Assembly: GCA_902767145.1 (NCBI GenBank)
Contig: CACXGG010000080.1
Coordinates: forward strand, 1 to 15,995
Source: Oscillospiraceae bacterium
Lineage (GTDB): Bacteria > Bacillota > Clostridia > Saccharofermentanales > Saccharofermentanaceae
Reading direction: 5' to 3'
Length of the DNA: 15,995 bases
This document shows, piece after piece, positions 6,453 to 13,397 of this stretch (its first letter is position 1; every line of letters begins with the position of its first letter). A model generated the notes under the pieces. The model had not been told where the DNA came from. It was given only the letters and a program-made list of their open reading frames with translations, and searched no databases. The translations under genes and the position numbers were made by a program.

Positions 6453-7536
6453 TTCTGATCTCCTCTCTTACGGCCTTTACCAGTTCATCCATCTCCTCAT
6501 CGGTACCGATGGTGATACGAAGGCTCTCCCTTATCAGGGGTTTATTAAAATACCTTACAAGTATACCTTTAGCTTTAAGATTTTTGTAGAGTGTTTCCGC
6601 CGTAATGGATACCGGGGGCTTGGCGAAGATGAAGTTCGCACCGGACTCCGGCATGGTAAATCCCATATCACGGAGCTCCTGCATGACCCTCTTTCTTGTG
6701 TCCATAACGGCCTTTCTGGTCTTCTCGAAATACTCCCTGTCGGAAAGGGCAGCTGCCGCAAGTGTCTGGGCCAGCCTGTCCGCGGGGTAGGAATTAAAGG
6801 AATCCCTTGCCCTCTTAAGGCCTTCGATGAGCTCCTCGTCCGCGATGGCATAACCAAGGCGGAGGCCTGCCAGGCCGTAGGACTTGGACATGGTCCTTAC
6901 CACCACCAGATTTCTGTATTCACCTATAAGGGTGGCGGCGGAGGTATATCCTTCCGCAAAGGCGGCATAAGCCTCATCGATGATGACCACGCTTTCCTTA
7001 TTGTTATCCAGGATCTTCCTTATGCTCTCTATGGGCATGCAGATACTGGTGGGGGCATTGGGATTTGCGATGGCGATACCGCAGTTCTCCCTGCCTGTGA
7101 AATCATCAGGATCGATGGTCAGGTCTTCCTTTATGGCGACCTTCTCCGCCCTTACATCGTAGAAGTCGGAATAGACGGGATAGAAGCTGTAGGATATGTC
7201 CGGGATGAGGACTGACTTTCCGGTATTCTCCTTCTTCTCAAAGAATGTCTGCCAGCAGAGGGCAAGGACCTCGTCGGATCCGTTTCCCACAAAGACATTT
7301 TCCGGCTTTACATTATCCACTTTGGCAACAGCCTCACAGACTGCCTTTGAGTCCGTGTTAGGGTAGAGCCTTAAGGTGGACATATCAAAGTCCAGGAGAG
7401 CCTCTTTACATCTGGGGGAAGGCGGATAGGGATTCTCGTTCGTGTTGAGCTTTATCACCTTCTGCCCGTCCTTAGGCTGTTCTCCCGCGGTATAGGGCTC
7501 TATCTCATTTATCTTACTGTTCCAGAAAGAACTCAT
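6436..7536 (-). CDS. hisC: Histidinol-phosphate aminotransferase HisC
   Basis: HisC is a PLP-dependent fold-type I aminotransferase that converts imidazole acetol phosphate and glutamate to histidinol phosphate (step 7). It has 366 residues, normal for the family. Visible motifs are LNTNENPYPPSP (30-41), GNGSDE (84-89), the PLP-contacting NPNAPTS (158-164), IDEAYAAF (186-193), and the Schiff-base lysine K218 in TMSKSYGLAGLRLGYA. The ATG at 7536 overlaps the hisD stop as ATGA, and the 3' end overlaps hisB by 17 nt. Related enzymes such as CobD or aromatic aminotransferases are possible by fold, but the operon context settles the role. Confidence 0.96.
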   Translation of the reverse strand: MSSFWNSKINEIEPYTAGEQPKDGQKVIKLNTNENPYPPSPRCKEALLDFDMSTLRLYPNTDSKAVCEAVAKVDNVKPENVFVGNGSDEVLALCWQTFFEKKENTGKSVLIPDISYSFYPVYSDFYDVRAEKVAIKEDLTIDPDDFTGRENCGIAIANPNAPTSICMPIESIRKILDNNKESVVIIDEAYAAFAEGYTSAATLIGEYRNLVVVRTMSKSYGLAGLRLGYAIADEELIEGLKRARDSFNSYPADRLAQTLAAAALSDREYFEKTRKAVMDTRKRVMQELRDMGFTMPESGANFIFAKPPVSITAETLYKNLKAKGILVRYFNKPLIRESLRITIGTDEEMDELVKAVREEIRNVQES

Positions 7537-8831
7537 TTCTCAAACCTCGCACGGATGGATGCCGCGTGACATGTAAGTCCCTCGCTGTCCGCGAAGGCGG
7601 CTACATCCTTGTATACTTCCCTGAGGGATTCCTCATTGTAGTTTATTATGCTCATCTTCTTGTAGAAGTCCCCGGTGTTAAGGGGAGAGAAGAATCTTGC
7701 TGTTCCCGATGTGGGAAGGGTGTGGTTGGGACCTGCAAAGTAGTCGCCCAGAGGTTCGGGTGACCAGCTTCCCAGGAATACCGCACCGGCATTATCGATC
7801 TTCTCTGATACCTTTTCGGGATCCTTCGTACAGATCTCCAGGTGCTCGGGGGCGATCTCCTCGGAGAAGGCGATGGCAGTATCCATATCGTCACAGACGA
7901 TGATGGAGCAGTAGTCCTGAAGAGACTTCTCCAGGATCTCCTTCCTGGCTGCCTCTTCGGATCTTCTGTCCACGGCATCCTCCACCTTCTTCGCCAGTTC
8001 CTCCGATGTGGTGAGGACGATGGCGGAAGCGATCTTGTCGTGCTCTGCCTGGGAGAGCATATCAGCTGCCACGAACTCGGGATCGGCTGTCTCATCTGCG
8101 ATGATCAGGATCTCGGAAGGTCCGGCGAACATATCGATATCCACCTGTCCGAAGACGAGCCTCTTGGCTGTATTTACATAGATATTACCCGGGCCGCAGA
8201 TCTTATCCACCCTGGGGATGGTCTCAGTTCCGTATGCCATGGCGGCAATTGCCTGGGAGCCTCCCACCTTGTAGATCTCTGTGGCGCCTGCGATAGAAGC
8301 TGCAGCAAGGATGACAGGAGCGATGGTCCCGTCAGCTCTGGGGGGCGTACAGAATACGATCCTGGGAACTCCTGCCACTGATGCAGGGATAACATCCATA
8401 AGGACAGTGGAGGGCAGGGGTGCCGTTCCTCCGGGAACATAGATACCTGCCACGGATATGGGTCTTACACGGACACCGATCTTAGCACCCTTTCCCGCAT
8501 CCATCATGAAGCCATCCTCTTTCTGCTTCTCGTGGAAGGCCCTTATATTGTCTGCTGCTTTCTTTATGATCTTGAGGAGCTCGGGATCTACTTCCTTTAC
8601 GGCTTCATCGATCTCCTCCTGTGTAACTCTCATCTGTGCGGGAGTAAGTTCTGCCTTATCGAACTTCTTCGTATACTTAAGGACTGCCTCATCGCCGTTG
8701 GCTCTGATATCTTCAATGACATCATTTACGACAGAGATGATGGGGGCAAGATCCATCTTGCTCCTGGCCCCCAGGAGATCACACATCTCCCTGAGGTTTT
8801 CCTTACTTCCCTTTACGGTCTTACATCTCAT
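7533..8831 (-). CDS. hisD: Histidinol dehydrogenase HisD
   Basis: HisD carries out the last two steps, oxidising histidinol through histidinal to histidine with two NAD+. At 432 residues it matches the family length. Zinc ligands correspond to Q261 and H264 in DMLSQAEHD, D363 in LGDYFAGPNH, and H422 near the C-terminus. The catalytic pair is E329-H330 in IAPEHLEI. Other hallmarks are GIYVPGGTAPLPSTVLM, CGPGNIYVNTAKR and FAGPSEILI. ATG at 8831 has AGAGG in the end of hisG about 9 nt upstream, and the gap to hisG is 4 nt. The stop overlaps the hisC start. Nothing looks degraded. Confidence 0.98.
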   Translation of the reverse strand: MRCKTVKGSKENLREMCDLLGARSKMDLAPIISVVNDVIEDIRANGDEAVLKYTKKFDKAELTPAQMRVTQEEIDEAVKEVDPELLKIIKKAADNIRAFHEKQKEDGFMMDAGKGAKIGVRVRPISVAGIYVPGGTAPLPSTVLMDVIPASVAGVPRIVFCTPPRADGTIAPVILAAASIAGATEIYKVGGSQAIAAMAYGTETIPRVDKICGPGNIYVNTAKRLVFGQVDIDMFAGPSEILIIADETADPEFVAADMLSQAEHDKIASAIVLTTSEELAKKVEDAVDRRSEEAARKEILEKSLQDYCSIIVCDDMDTAIAFSEEIAPEHLEICTKDPEKVSEKIDNAGAVFLGSWSPEPLGDYFAGPNHTLPTSGTARFFSPLNTGDFYKKMSIINYNEESLREVYKDVAAFADSEGLTCHAASIRARFEK

Positions 8832-8835
8832 ATAT

Positions 8836-9492
8836 TTATTCCTCTTTATTACTGTTCATGATCTCCACCTGTGTCTTGAGCTTCTCGATCATAGGTGTGA
8901 TCTCGTCGGACTTCATCTTCATGGAGACGCGGTTTACCACGACTCTTGCGGAGATATCTGCGATAGTCTCGATGACGTCCAGGCCGTTTTCGTAAAGGGT
9001 CCTTCCGGACTCCACGATATCAACGATCACCTCCGAAAGGCCGATGAGGGGAGCGAGCTCCACTGAACCGTTGAGCTTTATGATCTCAACGCTCTCCTTC
9101 TTGACGCCTTCGAAATATGCCCTGGTGATGTTGGGATATTTTGTACCGACCCTCTTGTTGGGGATCTTATCCAGCTTTCCATCCTTGAGTTCCTTGGGTC
9201 CTGCAACGCACATGCGGCACTTGCCGAAGCCCAGGTCTATTACCTCGTAGAGCTGTCTTCCCTCCTCCAGGAGAGTATCCTTACCGACTACACCCAGGTC
9301 TGCTGCACCGTATTCCACATAAGTGGGAACATCAGCGGGTTTTGCCATTATGAAACGAAGTCCGGTCTTTTCATCCTCCAGGATGAGCTTTCTTGATTTT
9401 TCCTTGGCGGCAGTACAGTCGTAACCTGCTCTTTCCAGAAGTTCGATGGCCTGCTCGGCAAGCCTTCCCTTTGATAAAGCTATGGTCAGCAT
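8836..9492 (-). CDS. hisG: ATP phosphoribosyltransferase catalytic subunit HisG (short form)
   Basis: HisG joins ATP and PRPP to give phosphoribosyl-ATP, the committed and normally histidine-inhibited step. At 218 residues this is the short form, which lacks the C-terminal regulatory ACT-like domain and needs HisZ; hisZ is directly upstream. Motifs are [10 protein letters not shown] at the N-terminus, [25 protein letters not shown] split across the substrate cleft, and the PRPP-loop region [19 protein letters not shown] chose ATG at 9492, giving [10 protein letters not shown], because GGAGGTGA ends 8 nt upstream. A longer reading from a TTG at 9513 would add seven residues not expected in the family. 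The gene starts 1 nt after the hisZ stop, so the two subunits are probably coupled. Confidence 0.97.
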   Translation of the reverse strand: MLTIALSKGRLAEQAIELLERAGYDCTAAKEKSRKLILEDEKTGLRFIMAKPADVPTYVEYGAADLGVVGKDTLLEEGRQLYEVIDLGFGKCRMCVAGPKELKDGKLDKIPNKRVGTKYPNITRAYFEGVKKESVEIIKLNGSVELAPLIGLSEVIVDIVESGRTLYENGLDVIETIADISARVVVNRVSMKMKSDEITPMIEKLKTQVEIMNSNKEE

Positions 9493-9493
9493 A

Positions 9494-10684
9494 TTACTTC
9501 TCACCTCCGTCAAACCAGAATACCGTTCCTATGTCGTTATCGTCAGCGAAGGCATTGAGCTCCTCTTCGCTCTTGGATGATGTATCCAGGATAACGGTGG
9601 TACCTCCGAGTCTCATCTGCTCTGCAAGAGTGATGGCAGATACCCTGGCATCCTTATTACCCTTTTCGTAACCTACTACAGCTTCGGCCACGGGATCCGT
9701 AAGCTCCAGTCCCTGCCTGATGAGCGCCGTGATGGCAAGGCTCAGGCCCAGGGAGAATCCTACGCACTCCATATCCCTTCCGAAGGCACCGACAGTCTTA
9801 TTGTATCTGCCTCCTCCGATGATGGGGAAACCCACCTCGTAGGTATAGCCCTTGAAGACAACGCCTGTGTAGTAATCGACACTTCCCAGAAGTCCGGGAT
9901 CTATGGATACATACTTGTCGTAACCGTAATCGGAAAGAGCCTCCATGATCTCCTCGAGATTCTTTATGGCCTCAGTAGCCTTAGGATCTGTAAAGAAGTC
10001 CCTGATCTCCTCCACTGTATCGGCATCCCCGGAGGGCTGTGCGAACATGAGGAACATGTCCCTGTCATTATCGGAAAGGCCCTTCTCACCGGCTACTCTC
10101 TCGATGGTAACGGGATCCTTTGCCACGATGGCATTCCTTATGATCCCTGCTGTCTCCTCGTCAAGGCCCGCCTGGTTAACGGCACCCTCGAAAAGACCTG
10201 TCTGTCCGATGCTCACCTGAAGGTCGGTAACACCTACTTCAAGAGCGGATCTGATGGCCATGGCGATGACCTCCGCATCGGAATCGGAACCTGCGATACC
10301 CATGAGCTCTGCTCCTGCCTGGGTGAACTCGCTCTGCCTTCCGCCGCCGGTCTGGTTGAAGCGGTACATATTCTCGATATATGAGAGCCTTAAGGGGAAC
10401 TTATCCTTGGCAAGGGTAGCTGCATATCTGGCAGCGGGGATGGTTCCGTCGTATCTGGCACAAAGGAGCCTTCCCTTGGAATCAGTAAGCTTATAAAGAT
10501 CCTCTTCCTTTACAAAGTCAGGCTTTGTATATATATCTGCGTACTCAAATCCCGGTGTCTCTATCTCCTGGTATCCATGGAGGAAGAACAACCTTCTTAA
10601 TTTACTTTCGGCGTCCTTTTTGAATGCGCAGACGCCCGGAAGCGTGTCGTTAAAGCCGTCCGGTGTGTAGAACTTGCTGCTCAT
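9494..10684 (-). CDS. hisZ: ATP phosphoribosyltransferase regulatory subunit HisZ
   Basis: HisZ is a catalytically inactive paralogue of histidyl-tRNA synthetase that binds short HisG and confers activity and histidine feedback. The 396-residue protein has the class II synthetase core with [11 protein letters not shown] at the N-terminus, [13 protein letters not shown], a motif-2-like region [23 protein letters not shown], and [17 protein letters not shown]-terminal Rossmann-like part ([20 protein letters not shown]) recalls the HisRS anticodon domain. A true HisRS is less likely given the length (usually about 420), the divergent motifs and the adjacent short hisG. AGGAGG lies 9 nt before the ATG at 10684. 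It is the first gene after the his promoter. Confidence 0.94.
   Translation of the reverse strand: MSSKFYTPDGFNDTLPGVCAFKKDAESKLRRLFFLHGYQEIETPGFEYADIYTKPDFVKEEDLYKLTDSKGRLLCARYDGTIPAARYAATLAKDKFPLRLSYIENMYRFNQTGGGRQSEFTQAGAELMGIAGSDSDAEVIAMAIRSALEVGVTDLQVSIGQTGLFEGAVNQAGLDEETAGIIRNAIVAKDPVTIERVAGEKGLSDNDRDMFLMFAQPSGDADTVEEIRDFFTDPKATEAIKNLEEIMEALSDYGYDKYVSIDPGLLGSVDYYTGVVFKGYTYEVGFPIIGGGRYNKTVGAFGRDMECVGFSLGLSLAITALIRQGLELTDPVAEAVVGYEKGNKDARVSAITLAEQMRLGGTTVILDTSSKSEEELNAFADDNDIGTVFWFDGGEK
9501..9508 (-). promoter_or_regulatory. Ribosome binding site fixing the hisG start
   Basis: GGAGGTGA on the minus strand, inside the end of hisZ, lies 8 nt before the ATG at 9492. It overlaps the first codons of the longer TTG reading at 9513. 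Confidence 0.8.
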
Positions 10685-10716
10685 CTTGTCTTTCCTCCTG
10701 TTGTTTTTGTTATTTT

Positions 10717-10741
10717 CTTTAGTCGGCTAAAGTGCCGACTA
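10717..10741. promoter_or_regulatory. Nested palindromes at the his operon transcription start
   Basis: Two perfect inverted repeats share sequence. The larger has 8-bp arms, TAGTCGGC and GCCGACTA (plus 10720-10727 and 10734-10741), with a 6-nt centre. The smaller has 6-bp arms, CTTTAG and CTAAAG (plus 10717-10722 and 10727-10732), with a 4-nt centre. As RNA they would be mutually exclusive hairpins. They begin 5 nt downstream of the -10 box and cover the predicted start near 10739. That position suits a repressor operator, or a 5'-terminal mRNA stem. No U-run follows on the coding strand, so this is not a standard rlmH terminator. The regulator is unknown. Confidence 0.6.
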
Positions 10742-10745
10742 TCAG

Positions 10746-10774
10746 ATTATATCGGCAGGGAGGATAAAAGTCAA
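10746..10774 (-). promoter_or_regulatory. Sigma-A promoter for the histidine operon
   Basis: On the minus strand TTGACT (plus 10769-10774), a 17-nt spacer and a perfect TATAAT (plus 10746-10751) form a near-consensus housekeeping promoter. The start should be near 10739, leaving a leader of about 55 nt before hisZ. The -35 box begins 6 nt after the rlmH stop. The leader is too short for a T-box or a peptide-based attenuator. Confidence 0.9.
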
Positions 10775-10779
10775 ACGCT

Positions 10780-11244
10780 TTATTTATGGTATTTCTCACC
10801 ACTTGCGATCTTAAATCCCCTGTAAATCTGTTCAAGGAGTATAAGTCTTGTCATCTGATGGGTATACGTCACCTTCCCCAGACAGATCCTCCTGTCAGCC
10901 CTCTTTACGAGCTCCGGGGACAGGCCGTTGCTGCCGCCTATGGCGATGTTGATGACGGAGCCGCCCTTTACGAAGTCGGACTCCATATATTCAGAGATCT
11001 TTTCGGAAGTGACGAGTTCCCCGTGAAGGTCCATTACCCACAGGACGTCAGTATCCTTTATCTTTGAAAGGATGAGCTCCCCCTCTTTGGCCAGGGCCTT
11101 GTCCACAGGTATGGAATCAGGGCTGTCAGCAACTTCTATGATCTCCAGGGCTGAATATCTGGAGAGCCTTTTTCTGTATTCCTCTATTCCTGCGGTGAGC
11201 CATTTTTCCTTTATCTTTCCAGGTGCGATGAGCCTTATCTTCAT
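10780..11244 (-). CDS. rlmH: 23S rRNA pseudouridine-1915 N3-methyltransferase RlmH
   Basis: RlmH is a SPOUT-family SAM enzyme that methylates pseudouridine 1915 in helix 69 of 23S rRNA on assembled ribosomes. The product is 154 residues (usually about 155-160). It shows KIRLIAPGKIKEKW at the N-terminus, LWVMDLHGELVTSE, the SAM-binding knot loop INIAIGGSNGLSPE (99-112), and the C-terminal signature RLILLEQIYRGFKIASGEKYHK, split here as RLILLEQIYRG and ASGEKYHK. ATG at 11244 is 1 nt after the yycJ stop, with GGAGGTG inside yycJ as the binding site. Association with yycJ and WalRK genes is classic in Bacillota. It is the last gene before the his promoter. Confidence 0.96.
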   Translation of the reverse strand: MKIRLIAPGKIKEKWLTAGIEEYRKRLSRYSALEIIEVADSPDSIPVDKALAKEGELILSKIKDTDVLWVMDLHGELVTSEKISEYMESDFVKGGSVINIAIGGSNGLSPELVKRADRRICLGKVTYTHQMTRLILLEQIYRGFKIASGEKYHK

Positions 11245-11245
11245 A

Positions 11246-12049
11246 TCACACCTCCAAAGCCTTTGTGGGTTCGTATCTGTTGGCTATATCGAGATAGTAG
11301 TCCCTGCCCTCTTCGTATCCGTGTTCCCTGAGATAGGAGGTGACCGTCTCCCTGGCCTTTTCCCTGGTGTTGTTATTGATGCTCAGGTGGCCCAGGATGA
11401 ACTTTCTGGTGCCGCTCTCCAGGAGCTGCCTTATCATCTCCGCGGAGTCGTCGTTGCTCAGGTGCCCGTACCTTCCGGCTACCCTGGCCTTCAGGTCTTC
11501 GGGATAGGGACCGTATACCAGCATCTTTCTGTCGTAGTTGGCCTCGATAAGGATACCGTCCACATTAAGGGCCATGTTCCTTATATCCTCTGTCACCTCT
11601 CCCAGGTCCGTCATTACCATGCATGACTTGTCACCGTAGCTTATCTTGTAGCACACGGAACCCCTTGCATCGTGGGGAGTGGAACAGCAGTAGACTGAAA
11701 GGTCGTCGGAAAGATCCACCGCCTCCCCGGGGACGATCTCTATGTCCGGGGACATGGGATGGGGCTTGGTGCACTTTTTCGAAATAGCCCTGTGGGTATA
11801 CTCCGTGGCAAAGACCGACACAGGATATTTTCTTACGAAAACATCCAGTGCATCCAGGTGGTCGTGATGTGAATGGGTTATAAAGACTGCCTTTATCTGA
11901 TCCGGGGTAACGCCCACCGCTTCAAGGGCGATGGTTATCTGCTTGCAGTTCCTGCCGGCATCGATAAGGAAACAGTAATCGTCAGCTTTGATAAGAGTAG
12001 CATTACCGCTGCTCCCGCTGAATAAAGGAATGATCTGTAAAGAGGACAT
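11246..12049 (-). CDS. yycJ: YycJ/WalJ-like metallo-beta-lactamase-fold hydrolase
   Basis: This is a metallo-beta-lactamase-fold protein of 267 residues. The metal motif HxHxDH is THSHHDHLD, with H59, H61, D63 and H64. Further likely ligands are in CCSTPHDARGS, MTDLGE (around D148) and the late FILGHLS. The N-terminal LFSGSSGNATLI and internal LIEANYD are typical of the YycJ/WalJ branch, which in Bacillus-like bacteria sits in the WalRK operon and has been linked to DNA processing and to coordination of cell division and wall synthesis. The exact substrate is unsettled. The ATG at 12049 overlaps the murA stop by one base (TGATG), and 1 nt separates it from rlmH. The fold is certain; the family name is favoured by the neighbours. 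Confidence 0.9.
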   Translation of the reverse strand: MSSLQIIPLFSGSSGNATLIKADDYCFLIDAGRNCKQITIALEAVGVTPDQIKAVFITHSHHDHLDALDVFVRKYPVSVFATEYTHRAISKKCTKPHPMSPDIEIVPGEAVDLSDDLSVYCCSTPHDARGSVCYKISYGDKSCMVMTDLGEVTEDIRNMALNVDGILIEANYDRKMLVYGPYPEDLKARVAGRYGHLSNDDSAEMIRQLLESGTRKFILGHLSINNNTREKARETVTSYLREHGYEEGRDYYLDIANRYEPTKALEV

Positions 12050-13380
12050 CAGGCTTCAGCGTCCTGTTCGTAGTAAACGGCGTCGTCGACTCTCTCGATC
12101 TCGGCACCCAGGGATCTCAGTTTATGTACGATATTCTCATATCCGCGGTCGATCTTGCCTGCATGGGTGATATAGCTGGTACCGTCTGCGGCAAGGGCTG
12201 CACATACCAGGGCGGCTCCGGCTCTGAGGTCAGTAGCTGTTACAGTGGCACCCTTGAACTTATCGATGCCGCTGACCAGGGCCACACGGTCGAAGCAGTT
12301 GATGCTGGCGCCCATCCTGGTGAGCTCGGGAACGTACTGGAACCTGTTCTGCCATACGTTCTCATGCATCTTGCTCATACCCTTGGAAAGGCAGAGAAGG
12401 ACCACAGCCTGGGGCTGAAGGTCAGTGGGGAATCCGGGATAAGGTGATGTCTTGATATTCGTACCAAGGATCTCCATATCCTTTTCCCTGTAAACTCTTA
12501 TGCTGTCGTTATCCTCATTCTCCTCGATGGTATATCCCATCTCACGCATCTTGGAGGACAAAGGCTCCATATGGGTGGGGATGAGGTTGTTGATGGTAAC
12601 GTCTCCGTCGGTGACCGCTGCTGCGATCATATATGTTCCTGCCTCGATCTGGTCAGGGATGATGGAATAGGAGAAGTTGCCGGGAAGTACGGGAACGCCC
12701 TGGATCCTGATGGTGTCGGTACCGGCGCCCTTGATCCTTGCGCCCATGGCGTTAAGGAAGTTTGCTACGTCAACGATATGGGGCTCTTTGGCCGCATTGA
12801 TGATGGTGGTCATGCCCTGGGCCTTGGTAGCTGCCAGCATTACATTGATGGTGGCACCAACGCTTACTATATCCAGGAATACCCTGGCTCCCTTAAGAGG
12901 ATCTGCACTGAGGGTGATGATACCGCCATTGATATCCTCGGGTCTTGCACCTCTGGCGCCCATCTGGGCAAAGGCCTTAAGGTGAAGGTCGATGGGTCTC
13001 TGACCGAAGTTGCATCCGCCGGGCATACGAAGTGATGCCTTGCCTGTCCTGGCGAGAAGTGCGCCCAGGAGGTAATATGATGCCCTGATCTTGGAGACAG
13101 CGGGGCCTGTAGCCTTATATGTATTTATGGATCTGGGATCTATCTTAAGGATAAGGGATCCCTCTTCAGACTTGTCAACAACGATGGAAGCGCCCAGAGT
13201 CCTGCACAGTTCGATCATGACATGTACATCTGAGATATCGGGAACGTTCTCGAGGGTGCACTCACCGTCGATCATCATGGCAGCAGCAAGCACGCCCAGT
13301 ACGGCATTCTTGCTTCCGCTTATATTAACTGTACCTTTGAGCGGATGACCGCCCGTGATCTTATAAGAATAAGGACCCAC
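12049..13380 (-). CDS. murA: UDP-N-acetylglucosamine 1-carboxyvinyltransferase MurA
   Basis: MurA transfers enolpyruvate from PEP to UDP-GlcNAc, the first committed cytoplasmic step of peptidoglycan synthesis. Its 443 residues are slightly above the usual 420-435. The inside-out barrel is recognised by TVNISGSKNAVLG with K24, and the catalytic loop RMPGGCNFGQRPIDLHLKAF with C123, the residue alkylated by fosfomycin. Further motifs are DQIEAGTYMIAAA and FPTDLQPQ. The start is GTG at 13380, with AAAGGA 7 nt upstream. It lies 17 nt after the histidine kinase stop and overlaps yycJ by one base. Many Bacillota have two MurA paralogues, and I cannot say which this is. Sharing a unit with a WalRK-like pair suggests control with wall homeostasis (inference). 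Confidence 0.96.
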   Translation of the reverse strand: MGPYSYKITGGHPLKGTVNISGSKNAVLGVLAAAMMIDGECTLENVPDISDVHVMIELCRTLGASIVVDKSEEGSLILKIDPRSINTYKATGPAVSKIRASYYLLGALLARTGKASLRMPGGCNFGQRPIDLHLKAFAQMGARGARPEDINGGIITLSADPLKGARVFLDIVSVGATINVMLAATKAQGMTTIINAAKEPHIVDVANFLNAMGARIKGAGTDTIRIQGVPVLPGNFSYSIIPDQIEAGTYMIAAAVTDGDVTINNLIPTHMEPLSSKMREMGYTIEENEDNDSIRVYREKDMEILGTNIKTSPYPGFPTDLQPQAVVLLCLSKGMSKMHENVWQNRFQYVPELTRMGASINCFDRVALVSGIDKFKGATVTATDLRAGAALVCAALAADGTSYITHAGKIDRGYENIVHKLRSLGAEIERVDDAVYYEQDAEA

Positions 13381-13397
13381 GTTTTCTTCCTTTGTCT

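Noticed and set aside
6352..7215. Plus-strand open frame of 287 codons opposite hisC
   Set aside because: Antisense to a fully conserved hisC with no recognisable domain; explained by codon bias of the real gene.
9494..10684. Histidyl-tRNA synthetase instead of HisZ
   Set aside because: It is shorter than HisRS, has altered motifs ([11 protein letters not shown]) and is coupled to a short-form HisG that requires HisZ.
10685..10745. T-box riboswitch or histidine leader-peptide attenuator before hisZ
   Set aside because: The leader after the predicted start is about 55 nt, has no T-box core sequence, no run of His codons and no terminator hairpin with a U-run.
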